From: Ptiloglossa arizonensis
Lineage: Eukaryota; Arthropoda; Insecta; Hymenoptera; Colletidae
Length of the DNA stretch: 64,000 nucleotides
Assembly: GCF_051014685.1 (NCBI RefSeq)
Contig: NW_027479752.1
Span: forward strand, 1 to 64,000
Direction of reading: 5' to 3'
The notes under the pieces are model-generated. The model was not told the DNA's origin. It was given only the letters and a program-made list of their open reading frames with translations, and did no database searches. This document shows positions 10,736 through 25,568 of this stretch, in pieces; the first letter of the stretch is position 1; each line of letters starts with the position of its first letter. A program made the position numbers and the translations under genes.

Positions 10736-13700
10736 ATACGTTATACGTAATATGTAATGCGTCATACGTTTTACGTTATTCGTTATACGTTTTTCGTTAC
10801 AAGTTATACGTTATACGTTATACGTTATAAGTTATACGTCATAAGTTATACGATCCACGTTATACGTTATACGAAATATGTAATACGTAATACGTTTTAC
10901 GTTATTCGATATACGTTCTTCGTTACACGTTATACGTTATACGTTATGCGATATACGTTTTACGTTATTCGTGATACGTTATACGTTATACGTTATACGT
11001 TATACGTTATACGTTATACGTTATACGGTATACGTTATACGTTATACGTTATACGTTATACGTTATACGTTATACGTAATACGTTATACGTTATACGTTA
11101 TACGTTATAGGTTATACGTTATACGTTATACGTTATACGTTATACGTTATACGTTATACGTTATACGTTATACGTTACACGTTATACGTTATACGTAATA
11201 TGTAATGCGTCATACGTTTTACGTTATTCGTTATACGTTTTTCGTTACAAGTTATACGTTATACGTTATACGTTATAAGTTATACGTCATAAGTTATACG
11301 ATCCACGTTATACGCTATACGAAATATGTAATACGTTATACGTTATACGTTATACGTTATACGTTACACATTATACGTTTTACGATATACGTTATACGTT
11401 ATACGTTATACGTTATACGTTATACGTTACACGTTATACGTTATACGTTATACGTTATACGTTATACGTTATACGTTATACGTTATACGTTATACGTTAT
11501 ACGTTGTACGTTATACGTTTTACGTTACACGTTATACGTTATACGTTATACGTTATACGTTATACGTTATACGTTATACGTTATACGTTATACGTTATAC
11601 GTTATACGTTATACGATATACGTTATACGATATACGTTATACGTTATTCGTTATACGTTCTTCGTTACACGTTATACGTTATACGTTATGTGTTATACGT
11701 TATACGTTATACGTTATACGTTATACGTTATTCGTTATACGTAATACGTTATACGTTATACGTTATACGTTATACGTTATACGTTATACGTTATACGTCA
11801 TACGTTATACGTTATACGTTATACGTTATACGTTATACGATATACGTTATACGATATACGTTATACGTCATACGTTATACGTTATACGTTATACGTTATG
11901 CGTTATACGTTATACGTTATACGTCATACGTTATACGTTATACGGTATACGTTATACGTTATACGATATACGTTATACGATATACGTTATACGTTATTCG
12001 TTATACGTTCTTCGTTACACGTTATACGTTATACGTTATGCGTTATACGTTTTACGTTATTCGTTATACGTTATACGTTATACGTTACACGTTATACGTT
12101 ATACGTAATATGTAATGCGTCATACGTTTTACGTTATTCGTTATACGTTTTTCGTTACAAGTTATACGTTATACGTTATACGTTATAAGTTATACGTCAT
12201 AAGTTATACGTAATACGTTATACGTTATACGTTATACGTTATACGTTATACGTTATACGTTATACGATATACGTTATACGTTATTCGTTATACGTTATAC
12301 GTTATAGGCTATACGTTATACGTTATACGTTATACGTTATACGTTATACGTTATACGTTATACGTTATACGTTATACGTTATACGTTATACGTTATACGT
12401 TATACGTTATACGTTATACGTTATACGATATACGTTATACGATATACGTTATACGTCATACGTTATACGTTATACGTTATACGTTATACGTTATACGTTA
12501 TACGTTATACGTTATACGTTATACGTTATACGTTATTCGTTATACGTTACACGTTACACGTTATACGTTACACGTTATACGTTACGCGTTATACGTTACA
12601 CGTTATACGTTACACGTTATACGTTACACGTTATACGTTATACGTTATACGTTATACGCTATACGTTATACGTTTTACGTTACACGTTATACGTTATACG
12701 TTATACGTTATACGTTATACGTTATACGTTATACGTTATACGTTATACGTTATACGTTATACGTCATAGGGTATACGTTATACGTTATACGTTATGCGTT
12801 ATACGTTATGCGTTATTCGTTTCACGTTATTCGTTATACGTTATACGTTATACGTTATACGTTATACGTTATACGTTATACGCTATACGTTATACGTTTT
12901 ACGTTACACGTTATACGTTATACGTTATACGTTATACGTTATACGTTATACGTTATACGTCATACCTTATACGTTATACGGTATACGTTATACGTTATAC
13001 GTTATACGATATACGTTATACGATATACGTTATACGTTATTCGTTATACGTTCTTCGTTACACGTTATACGTTATACGTTATGCGTTATACGTTTTACGT
13101 TATTCGTTATACGTTATACGTTATACGTTACACGTTATACGTTATACGTAATATGTAATGCGTCATACGTTTTACGCTATTCGTTATACGTTTTTCGTTA
13201 CAAGTTATACGTTATACGTTATACGTTATAAGTTATACGTCATAAGTTATACGATCCACGTTATACGTTATACGAAATATGTAATACGTAATACGTTTTA
13301 CGTTATTCGATATACGTTCTTCGTTACACGTTATACGTTATACGTTATGCGATATACGTTTTACGTTATTCGTGATACGTTATACGTTATACGTTATACG
13401 TTATACGTTATACGTTATACGTTATACGGTATACGTTATACGTTATACGTTATACGTTATACGTTATACGTTATACGTAATACGTTATACGTTATACGTT
13501 ATACGTTATAGGTTATACGTTATACGTTATACGTTATACGTTATACGTTATACGTTATACGTTATACGTTACACGTTATACGTTATACGTAATATGTAAT
13601 GCGTCATACGTTTTACGTTATTCGTTATACGTTTTTCGTTACAAGTTATACGTTATACGTTATACGTTATAAGTTATACGTCATAAGTTATACGATCCAC

Positions 13701-14384
13701 GTTATACGCTATACGAAATATGTAATACGTTATACGTTATACGTTATACGTTATACGTTACACATTATACGTTTTACGATATACGTTATACGTTATACGT
13801 TATACGTTATACGTTATACGTTACACGTTATACGTTATACGTTATACGTTATACGTTATACGTTATACGTTATACGTTATACGTTATACGTTATACGTTG
13901 TACGTTATACGTTTTACGTTACACGTTATACGTTATACGTTATACGTTATACGTTATACGTCATACGTTTTACGTTATTCGTTATACGTTTTTCGTTACA
14001 AGTTATACGTTATACGTTATACGTTATAAGTTATACGTCATAAGTTATACGATCCACGTTATACGTTATACGAAATATGTAATACGTAATACGTTTTACG
14101 TTATTCGATATACGTTCTTCGTTACACGTTATACGTTATACGTTATGCGATATACGTTTTACGTTATTTGTGACACGTTATACGTTATACGTTATACGTT
14201 ATACGTTATACGTTATACGTTATACGGTATACGTTATACGTTATACGTTATACGTTATACGTTATACGTTATACGTAATACGTTATACGTTATACGTTAT
14301 ACGTTATAGGTTATACGTTATACGTTATACGTTATACGTTATACGTTATACGTTATACGTTATACGTTACACGTTATACGTTAT
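10736..14384. repeat. Zone 5 of copy A: J+E composite zone
   Basis: J cassettes have their ATG at 10,757, 11,205, 12,115, 13,158 and 13,599. A J lacking its AATATG head starts at about 13,961, directly after CGTCATACG. All but the one at 12,115 are followed by the right half of E. Spacings are multiples of 7: 448 (10,757 to 11,205), 441 (13,158 to 13,599), and 2,401 between the two J pairs. A third MluI cassette and a B cassette (12,765) sit between the pairs. The zone is kept unit for unit in copy B at a constant offset of 30,401 (41,137-44,785). Confidence 0.85.
10746..10808. repeat. J cassette (63 bp), family representative
   Basis: This nine-heptamer block starts CGTAATATGTAATGCGTC, continues with TTTTACG and TTATTCG, then TTATACG or TTACACG, and ends CGTTTTTCGTTACAAG. 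ATG positions in copy A: 7,222, 7,509, 10,757, 11,205, 12,115, 13,158, 13,599, 14,397, 15,293, 15,727, 17,071, 17,638, 18,520, 19,458, 20,354, 20,788, 22,202, 23,189, 24,176, 24,329, 24,735, 25,993, 27,664, 28,929, 30,917, 31,729. In copy B: 37,651, 37,938, 41,158, 41,606, 42,516, 43,559, 44,000, 44,798, 45,694, 46,128, 47,472, 48,606, 49,488, 50,419, 51,357, 51,595, 52,029, 53,443, 54,437, 55,424, 55,577, 55,983, 57,346, 59,017, 60,282, 62,270, 63,075. Headless copies start at about 13,961 and 44,362. Subtypes: J-T (TTATACGTTTTT), J-C (TTACACGTTTTT), and the ACAACTT form near 7.2-7.5 kb. 24,176 ends TTACACG instead of ACAAG. Confidence 0.9.
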
Positions 14385-17300
14385 ACGTAATATGTAATGC
14401 GTCATACGTTTTACGTTATTCGTTATACGTTTTTCGTTACAAGTTATACGTTATACGTTATACGTTATAAGTTATACGTCATAAGTTATACGATCCACGT
14501 TATACGCTATACGAAATATGTAATACGTTATACGTTATACGTTATACGTTATACGTTACACATTATACGTTTTACGATATACGTTATACGTTATACGTTA
14601 TACGTTATACGTTATACGTTACACGTTATACGTTATACGTTATACGTTATACGTTATACGTTATACGTTATACGTTATACGTTATACGTTATACGTTGTA
14701 CGTTATACGTTTTACGTTACACGTTATCCGTTATACGTTATACGTTATACGTTATACGTTATACGTTATACGTTATACGTTATACGTTATACGTTATACG
14801 ATATACGTTATACGATATACGTTATACGTTATTCGTTATACGTTCTTCGTTACACGTTATACGTTATACGTTATGTGTTATACGTTATACGTTATACGTT
14901 ATACGTTATACGTTATTCGTTATACGTAATACGTTATACGTTATACGTTATACGTTATACGTTATACGTTATACGTTATACGTCATACGTTATACGTTAT
15001 ACGTTATACGTTATACGATATACGTTATACGATATACGTTATACGTCATACGTTATACGTTATACGTTATACGTTATGCGTTATACGTTATACGTTATAC
15101 GTCATACGTTATACGTTATACGGTATACGTTATACGTTATACGATATACGTTATACGATATACGTTATACGTTATTCGTTATACGTTCTTCGTTACACGT
15201 TATACGTTATACGTTATGCGTTATACGTTTTACGTTATTCGTTATACGTTATACGTTATACGTTACACGTTATACGTTATACGTAATATGTAATGCGTCA
15301 TACGTTTTACGTTATTCGTTATACGTTTTTCGTTACAAGTTATACGTTATACGTTATACGTTATAAGTTATACGTCATAAGTTATACGATCCACGTTATA
15401 CGTTATACGAAATATGTAATACGTAATACGTTTTACGTTATTCGTTATACGTTCTTCGTTACACGTTATACGTTATACGTTATGCGATATACGTTTTACG
15501 TTATTCGTGATACGTTATACGTTATACGTTATACGTTATACGTTATACGTTATACGTTATACGGTATACGTTATACGTTATACGTTATACGTTATACGTT
15601 ATACGTTATACGTAATACGTTATACGTTATACGTTATACGTTATAGGTTATACGTTATACGTTATACGTTATACGTTATACGTTATACGTTATACGTTAC
15701 ACGTTATACGTTATACGTAATATGTAATGCGTCATACGTTTTACGTTATTCGTTATACGTTTTTCGTTACAAGTTATACGTTATACGTTATACGTTATAA
15801 GTTATACGTCATAAGTTATACGATCCACGTTATACGCTATACGAAATATGTAATACGTTATACGTTATACGTTATACGTTATACGTTACACATTATACGT
15901 TTTACGATATACGTTATACGTTATACGTTATACGTTATACGTTACACGTTATACGTTATACGTTATACGTTATAGGTTATACGTTATACGTTATACGTTA
16001 TACGTTATACGTTATACGTTATACGTTATACGTTTTACGTTACACGTTATACGTTATACGTTATACGTTATACGTTATACGTTATACGTTATACGTTATA
16101 CGTTATACGTTATACGTTATACGATATACGTTATACGATGTACGTTATACGTTATTCGTTATACGTTCTTCGTTACACGTTATACGTTATACGTTATGCG
16201 TTATACGTTATACGTTATACGTTATACGTTATACGTTATACGTTATACGTAATACGTTATACGTTATACGTTATACGTTATACGTTATACGTTATACGTT
16301 ATACGTCATACGTTATACGTTATACGTTATACGTTATACGATATACGTTATACGATATACGTTATACGTCATACGTTATACGTTATACGTTATACGTTAT
16401 ACGTTATACGTTATACGCTATGCGTTATGCGTTATAGGATATACGTTATGCGTTACAGGATATACGTTATACGTTATACGTTATAGGTCATACCTTATAC
16501 GTGATACGTCATACGTTATATGTTATACGTTATATGTTATACGTTATACGTTATACGTTATACGTTAGACGTTATACGTTATACGTTATACGTTATACGT
16601 TATACGTTATACGTTATACGTTATACGTTATACGTTCTACGTTATACGTTTTACGTTATACGTTATACGTTATACATTATACGTTGTACGTTATACGTTA
16701 TGCGTTATACGTTCTACGTTATTCGTTATACGTTATACGTTATACGTCATACGTTACACGTTATACGTTATACGTTATACGTTATAGGATATACGTTATA
16801 CGTTATACGTTATACGTTATACGTTATACGTTATACGTTATACGTTTTACGTTACACGTTATACGTTATACGTTATACGTTATACGTTATACGTTATACG
16901 TTATACGTTATACGTTATACGTTATACGTTATACGTTATACGTTATACGATATACGTTATACGATATACGTTATACGTTATTCGTTATACGTTCTTCGTT
17001 ACACGTTATACGTTATACGTTATGCGTTATACGTTATACGTTATACGTTATACGTTATACGTAATATGTAATGCGTCATACGTTTTACGTTATTCGTTAC
17101 ACGTTTTTCGTTACAAGTTATACGTTATACGTTATACGTTATACGTTATACGTTATACGTTATACGTTATACGTTATACGTTATACGTTATACGATATAC
17201 GTTATACGATGTACGTTATACGTTATTCGTTATACGTTCTTCGTTACACGTTATACGTTATACGTTATGCGTTATACGTTATACGTTATACGTTATACGT

Positions 17301-19445
17301 TATACGTTATACGTTATACGTAATACGTTATACGTTATACGTTATACGTTATTCGTTATACGTTCTTCGTTACACGTTATACGTTATACGTTATGCGTTA
17401 TACGTTATACGTTATACGTTATACGTTATACGTTATACGTTATACGTTATACGTTATACGATATACGTTATACGATATACGTTATACGTTATTCGTTATA
17501 CGTTCTTCGTTACACGTTATACGTTATACGTTATGCGTTATACGTTATACGTTATACGTTATACGTTATACGTTATACGTTATACGTTATACGTTATACG
17601 TTATACGTTATACGTTATACGTTATACGTAATATGTAATGCGTCATACGTTTTACGTTATTCGTTACACGTTTTTCGTTACAAGTTATACGTTATACGTT
17701 ATACGTTATACGTTATACGTTATACGTTATACGTTATACGTTATACGTTATACGTTATACGTTATACGTTATACGTTATACGTTATACGTTATACGTTAT
17801 ACGTTATACGTTATACGTTATACGTTATACGTTATACGTAATACGTTATACGTTATACGTTCTACGTTATACGTTATACGTTATATGTTATACGTTATAC
17901 GTTATACGTTATACGTTAGACGTTATACGTTATACGTTATACGTTATACGTTATACGTTATACGTTATACGTTATACGTTATACGTTATACGTTCTACGT
18001 TATACGTTTTACGTTATACGTTATACGTTATACATTATACGTTGTACGTTATACGTTATGCGTTATACGTTCTACGTTATTCGTTATACGTTATACGTTA
18101 TACGTTATACGTTATACGTTATACGTTATACGTTATACGTTATACGTTATACGTTATACGTTATACGTTATACGTTATACGTTATACGTTATACGTTATA
18201 CGTTATACGTTTTACGTTATACGTTATACGTTATACGTTATACGTTATACGTCATACGTTATACGTTATACGTTATACGTTATACGATATACGTTATACG
18301 ATATACGTTATACGTCATACGTTATACGTTATACGATATACGTAATACGTTATTCGTTATACGTTATACGTTATAGGCTATACGTTATACGTTATACGTT
18401 ATACGTTATACGTTATACGTTATACGTTATACGTTATACGTTGTACGTTGTACGTTATACGTTATACGTTATACGTTATACGTTATACGTTATACGTTAT
18501 ACGTTATACGTAATATGTAATGCGTCATACGTTTTACGTTATTCGTTATACGTTTTTCGTTACAAGTTATACGTTATACGTTATACGTTATAAGCTATAC
18601 GTCATAAGTTATACGATCCACGTTATACGCTATACGAAATATGTAATACGTTATACGTTATACGTTATACGTTATACGTTACACATTATACGTTTTACGA
18701 TATACGTTATACGTTATACGTTATACGTTATACGTTATACGTTACACGTTATACGTTATACGTTATACGTTATACGTTATACGTTATACGTTATACGTTA
18801 TACGTTGTACGTTATACGTTATACGTTACACGTTATACGTTATACGTTATACGTTATACGTTATACGTTATACGTTATACGTTATACGTTATACGTTATA
18901 CGTTATACGATATACGTTATACGTTATACGTTATACGTTCTACGTTATACGTTTTACGTTATACGTTATACGTTATACATTATACGTTGTACGTTATTCG
19001 TTATACGTTATACGTTATACGTTATACGTTATACGTTATACGTTATACGTTATACGTTATACGTTATACGTTATACGTTATACGTTATACGTTATACGTT
19101 ATACGTTATACGTTATACGTTATACGTTATACGTTATACGTTATACGTTTTACGTTATACGTTATACGTTATACGTTATACGTTATACGTCATACGTTAT
19201 ACGTTATACGTTATACGTTATACGATATACGTTATACGATATACGTTATACGTCATACGTTATACGTTATACGATATACGTAATACGTTATTCGTTATAC
19301 GTTATACGTTATAGGCTATACGTTATACGTTATACGTTATACGTTATACGTTATACGTTATACGTTATACGTTATACGTTGTACGTTGTACGTTATACGT
19401 TATACGTTATACGTTATACGTTATACGTTATACGTTATACGTTAT
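14385..19445. repeat. 5,061-bp direct repeat, first copy
   Basis: J cassettes 14,397, 15,293 and 15,727 recur exactly 5,061 bp later at 19,458, 20,354 and 20,788; the GATGTACG unit near 16,138 recurs at 21,199; the C cassette 16,486 recurs at 21,554 (5,068). The end of this copy (18,509-19,445) is a J-T+E module that is absent after the second copy but is duplicated in copy B. It includes the J pair 17,071/17,638, of which only the second has a counterpart in the other copy (22,202). A private TTATCCG unit is at about 14,725. Confidence 0.88.
16417..16535. repeat. C cassette (GGTCATACCTTATACGTGAT), family representative
   Basis: A left part with TATGCG, TATAGGATATACG, TATGCG and TTACAGGATATACG leads to TATAGGTCATACC, CTTATACGTGATACGTC and one or two TTATATG units. 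GGTCATACC starts in copy A at 16,486, 21,554, 23,843, 24,032, 25,186, 26,540, 26,862, 27,002, 28,010, 28,540, 29,793, 30,150 and 31,263, plus base 1. In copy B it starts at 46,887, 47,958, 52,788, 55,091, 55,280, 56,427, 56,957, 57,893, 58,215, 58,355, 59,356, 59,893, 61,146, 61,503, 62,609 and 63,652. Those at 29,793, 61,146 and 63,652 read CCTCATACG in place of CCTTATACG. C does not occur between base 51 and about 16.4 kb. Confidence 0.88.
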
Positions 19446-22400
19446 AAGTAATATGTAATGCGTCATACGTTTTACGTTATTCGTTATACGTTTTTCGTTA
19501 CAAGTTATACGTTATACGTTATACGTTATAAGTTATACGTCATAAGTTATACGATCCACGTTATACGCTATACGAAATATGTAATACGTTATACGTTATA
19601 CGTTATACGTTATACGTTACACATTATACGTTTTACGATATACGTTATACGTTATACGTTATACGTTATACGTTATACGTTACACGTTATACGTTATACG
19701 TTATACGTTATACGTTATACGTTATACGTTATACGTTATACGTTATACGTTATACGTTGTACGTTATACGTTTTACGTTACACGTTATACGTTATACGTT
19801 ATACGTTATACGTTATACGTTATACGTTATACGTTATACGTTATACGTTATGCGTTATACGATATACGTTATACGATATACGTTATACGTTATTCGTTAT
19901 ACGTTCTTCGTTACACGATATACGTTATACGTTATGTGTTATACGTTATACGTTATACGTTATACGTTATACGTTATTCGTTATACGTAATACGTTATAC
20001 GTTATACGTTATACGTTATACGTTATACGTTATACGTTATACGTCATACGTTATACGTTATACGTTATACGTTATACGATATACGTTATACGATATACGT
20101 TATACGTCATACGTTATACGTTATACGTTATACGTTATGCGTTATACGTTATACGTTATACGTCATACGTTATACGTTATACGGTATACGTTATACGTTA
20201 TACGATATACGTTATACGATATACGTTATACGTTATTCGTTATACGTTCTTCGTTACACGTTATACGTTATACGTTATGCGTTATACGTTTTACGTTATT
20301 CGTTATACGTTATACGTTATACGTTACACGTTATACGTTATACGTAATATGTAATGCGTCATACGTTTTACGTTATTCGTTATACGTTTTTCGTTACAAG
20401 TTATACGTTATACGTTATACGTTATAAGTTATACGTCATAAGTTATACGATCCACGTTATACGTTATACGAAATATGTAATACGTAATACGTTTTACGTT
20501 ATTCGTTATACGTTCTTCGTTACACGTTATACGTTATACGTTATGCGATATACGTTTTACGTTATTCGTGATACGTTATACGTTATACGTTATACGTTAT
20601 ACGTTATACGTTATACGTTATACGGTATACGTTATACGTTATACGTTATACGTTATACGTTATACGTTATACGTAATACGTTATACGTTATACGTTATAC
20701 GTTATAGGTTATACGTTATACGTTATACGTTATACGTTATACGTTATACGTTATACGTTACACGTTATATGTTATACGTAATATGTAATGCGTCATACGT
20801 TTTACGTTATTCGTTATACGTTTTTCGTTACAAGTTATACGTTATACGTTATACGTTATAAGTTATACGTCATAAGTTATACGATCCACGTTATACGCTA
20901 TACGAAATATGTAATACGTTATACGTTATACGTTATACGTTATACGTTACACATTATACGTTTTACGATATACGTTATACGTTATACGTTATACGTTATA
21001 CGTTACACGTTATACGTTATACGTTATACGTTATAGGTTATACGTTATACGTTATACGTTATACGTTATACGTTATACGTTATACGTTATACGTTTTACG
21101 TTACACGTTATACGTTATACGTTATACGTTATACGTTATACGTTATACGTTATACGTTATACGTTATACGTTATACGTTATACGATATACGTTATACGAT
21201 GTACGTTATACGTTATTCGTTATACGTTATACGTTATACGTTATACGTTACACATTATACGTTTTACGATATACGTTATACGTCATACGTTATACGTTAT
21301 ACGATATACGTAATACGTTATTCGTTATACGTTATACGTTATAGGCTATACGTTATACGTTATACGTTATACGTTATACGTTATACGTTATACGTTATAC
21401 GTTATACGTTGTACGTTGTACGTTATACGTTATACGTTATACGTTATACGTTATACGTTATACGTTATACGTTATACGTTATACGCTATGCGTTATGCGT
21501 TATAGGATATACGTTATGCGTTACAGGATATACGTTATACGTTATACGTTATAGGTCATACCTTATACGTGATACGTCATACGTTATATGTTATACGTTA
21601 TATGTTATACGTTATACGTTATACGTTATACGTTAGACGTTATACGTTATACGTTATACGTTATACGTTATACGTTATACGTTATACGTTATACGTTATA
21701 CGTTCTACGTTCTACGTTTTACGTTATACGTTATACGTTATACATTATACGTTGTACGTTATACGTTATGCGTTATACGTTCTACGTTATTCGTTATACG
21801 TTATACGTTATACGTCATACGTTACACGTTATACGTTATACGTTATACGTTATAGGATATACGTTATACGTTATACGTTATACGTTATACGTTATACGTT
21901 ATACGTTATACGTTTTACGTTACACGTTATACGTTATACGTTATACGTTATACGTTATACGTTATACGTTATACGTTATACGTTATACGTTATACGTTAT
22001 ACGTTATACGTTATACGTTATACGATATACGTTATACGATATACGTTATACGTTATTCGTTATACGTTCTTCGTTACACGTTATACGTTATACGTTATGC
22101 GTTATACGTTATACGTTATACGTTATACGTTATACGTTATACGTTATACGTTATACGTTATACGTTATACGTTATACGTTATACGTTATACGTAATATGT
22201 AATGCGTCATACGTTTTACGTTATTCGTTACACGTTTTTCGTTACAAGTTATACGTTATACGTTATACGTTATACGTTATACGTTATACGTTATACGTTA
22301 TACGTTATACGTTATACGTTATACGTTATACGTTATACGTTATACGTTATACGTTATACGTTATACGTTATACGTTATACGTTATACGTTATACGTAATA

Positions 22401-23066
22401 CGTTATACGTTATACGTTCTACGTTATACGTTATACGTTATATGTTATACGTTATACGTTATACGTTATACGTTAGACGTTATACGTTATACGTTATACG
22501 TTATACGTTATACGTTATACGTTATACGTTATACGTTATACGTTATACGTTCTACGTTATACGTTTTACGTTATACGTTATACGTTATACATTATACGTT
22601 GTACGTTATACGTTATGCGTTATACGTTCTACGTTATTCGTTATACGTTATACGTTATACGTTATACGTTATACGTTATACGTTATACGTTATACGTTAT
22701 ACGTTATACGTTATACGTTATACGTTATACGTTATACGTTATACGTTATACGTTATACGTTATACGTTTTACGTTATACGTTATACGTTATACGTTATAC
22801 GTTATACGTCATACGTTATACGTTATACGTTATACGTTATACGATATACGTTATACGATATACGTTATACGTCATACGTTATACGTTATACGATATACGT
22901 AATACGTTATTCGTTATACGTTATACGTTATAGGCTATACGTTATACGTTATACGTTATACGTTATACGTTATACGTTATACGTTATACGTTATACGTTG
23001 TACGTTGTACGTTATACGTTATACGTTATACGTTATACGTTATACGTTATACGTTATACGTTATAC
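19446..23066. repeat. 5,061-bp direct repeat, second copy (shorter)
   Basis: This copy repeats 14,385-18,508 with the same cassettes in order. It lacks about 504 bp around the J cassette at 17,071: the offset falls from 5,068 at the C cassette to 4,564 at J 22,202 and 4,557 at TATAGGC (18,373 to 22,930). Private variants include the TTATACGATATACG at about 19,915 and TTATATG in front of J 20,788. The segment 21,236-21,330 (TTACACATTATACG, CGATATA, CGTCATA, GTAATACG) replaces the TTCTTCG group present at 16,160-16,230. Confidence 0.85.
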
Positions 23067-24164
23067 GTTATACGTTATACGTTCTTCGTTACACGTTATA
23101 CGTTATACGTTATGCGTTATACGTTTTACGTTATTCGTTATACGTTATACGTTATACGTTACACGTTATACGTTATACGTAATATGTAATGCGTCATACG
23201 TTTTACGTTATTCGTTACACGTTTTTCGTTACAAGTTATACATTATACGTTATACGTTATACGTTATACGTTATACGTTATACGTTACACATTATACGTT
23301 TTACGATATACGTTACACGTTATACGTTATACGTTATACATTATACGTTACACGTTATACGTTATACGTTATACGTTATACGTTATACGTTATACGTTAT
23401 GCGTTATACGTTCAAGGTTATTCGTTATACGTTATACGTTATACTTTATACGTTATACGTTATACGTTATACGTTGTACGTTCTACGTTATACGTTATAC
23501 GTTATACATTATACGTTGTACGTTATACGTTATGCGTTATACGTTGTACGTTATTCGTTATACGTTATACGTTATACGTTATACGTTATACGTTATACGT
23601 TATACGTTATACGTTATACGTTATGCGTTATAGGATATACGCTATGCGTTATGCGTTATAGGATATACGTTATGCGTTATAGGATATACGTTATACGTTA
23701 TACGTTATACGTTATACGTTATACGTTATAAGATATATGTTATACGTTATACGTTATACGTTATACGCTATACGCTATGCGTTATGCGTTATAGGATATA
23801 CGTTATGCGTTACAGGATATACGTTATACGTTATAGATTATAGGTCATACCTTATACGTGATACGTCATACGTTATATGTTATACGTTATATGTTATACG
23901 TTATACGTTATACGCTATGCGTTATGCGTTATAGGATATACGTTATGCGTTATAGGATATACGCTATGCGTTATGCGTTATAGGATATACGTTATACGTT
24001 ATAGGATATACGTTATACGTTATACGGTATAGGTCATACCTTATACGTGATACGTCCTACGTTATATGTTATACGTTATACGTTATACGTTATACGTTAT
24101 ACGTTATACGTTATACGTTATACGTTATACGTTATACGTTATACGTTATACGTTATACGTTATA
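23067..24164. repeat. GGATATACG-rich linker of copy A
   Basis: It holds a J-C cassette at 23,189, TTACACATTATACG units, an unusual CGTTCAAGGTTATTCG at about 23,410, TTGTACGTTCTACG, and then a cluster of TATAGGATATACG and TATGCG units (23,620-24,040) with two C cassettes 189 bp apart (23,843, 24,032). The first is preceded by TATAGATTATAGG, seen only here and in the copy B equivalent (about 55,083). The second C reads GTCCTACG for GTCATACG. I see only satellite variants here. Confidence 0.8.
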
Positions 24165-24234
24165 CGTAATATGTAATGCGTCATACGTTTTACGTTATTC
24201 GTTACACGTTTTTCGTTACACGTTATACGTTATA

Positions 24235-24240
24235 CGTTAG
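24235..24240. other. Six-base unit CGTTAG: register shift of -1
   Basis: A CGTTAG unit stands where seven bases are expected, between two normal units, so the phase of the CG moves from 1 to 0 modulo 7 (C at 23,766 versus 24,304). The same unit is at 55,483-55,488 in copy B. It lies between J cassettes 24,176 and 24,329, whose 153-bp spacing is 22 units minus one base. Confidence 0.9.
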
Positions 24241-25563
24241 CGTTATACGTTTTACGTTATTCGTTATACGTTATACGTTACACGTTATACGTTATACGTT
24301 ACACGTTATACGTTATACGTAATATGTAATGCGTCATACGTTTTACGTTATTCGTTACACGTTTTTCGTTACAAGTTATACGTTATACGTTATACGTTAT
24401 ACGTTATACGTTATACGTTATACGTTATACGTTATACGTTATACGTTATACCTTATACGTTATACGTTATACGTTATACGTTATACGTTATACGTTATAT
24501 GTCATACGTTATACGTTATACGTTATACGTTATACGATATACGTTATACGATATACGTTATACGTCATACGTTATACGTTATACGTTATACGTTATTCGA
24601 TATACGTTATACGTTATACGTTATACGTTCTTCGTTACACGTTATACGTTATACGTTATGCGTTATACGTTTTACGTTATTCGTTATACGTTATACGTTA
24701 TACGTTACACGTTATACGTTATACGTAATATGTAATGCGTCATACGTTTTACGTTATTCGTTACACGTTTTTCGTTACAAGTTATACATTATACGTTATA
24801 CGTTATACGTTATACGTTATACGTTATACGTTATACGTTATACGTTATACGTTATACGTTATACGTTATACGTTATACGTTATACGTTATACGTTATACG
24901 TTATACGTTATACGTTATACGTTATACGTTATACGTTATACGTTATACGTTATACGTTATACGTTATACGTTATACGTTATACGTTATACGATATATGTT
25001 ATACGTTATACGTTATACGTTATACGCTATACGCTATGCGTTATGCGTTATAGGATATACGTTATACGTTATACGATATATGTTATACGTTATACGTTAT
25101 ACGTTATACGCTATACGCTATGCGTTATGCGTTATAGGATATACGTTATGCGTTACAGGATATACGTTATACGTTATACGTTATAGGTCATACCTTATAC
25201 GTGATACGTCATACGTTATATGTTATACGTTATACGTTATACGTTATACGTTATACGTTATACGTTATACGTTACACGTTATACATTATACGTTATACGT
25301 TATACGTTATACGTTATACGTTATACGTTATACGTTATACGTTATACGTTATACGTTATACGTTATACGTTATACGTTATACGTTATACGTTATACGTTA
25401 TACGTTATACGTTATACGTTATACGTTATACGTTATACGTTATACGTTATACGTTATACTTTATACGTTATACGTTATACGTTATACGTTATACGTTATA
25501 CGTCATACGTTATACGTTATACGTTATACGTTATACGTTATACGTTATACGTTATACGTTATA

Positions 25564-25568
25564 CTATA
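25564..25568. other. Five-base unit CTATA: register shift of -2 (first)
   Basis: TATACTATACG replaces TATACGTTATACG with loss of GT. The CG phase moves from 0 (C at 25,501) to 5 modulo 7 (C at 25,625). The copy B counterpart is at 56,805. Confidence 0.9.

Noticed and set aside
13158..13599. 441-bp and 2,401-bp J spacings as multiples of 147 or powers of 7
   Set aside because: Other J spacings (287, 434, 448, 798, 812) are not multiples of 147. All are multiples of 7 simply because of the monomer.
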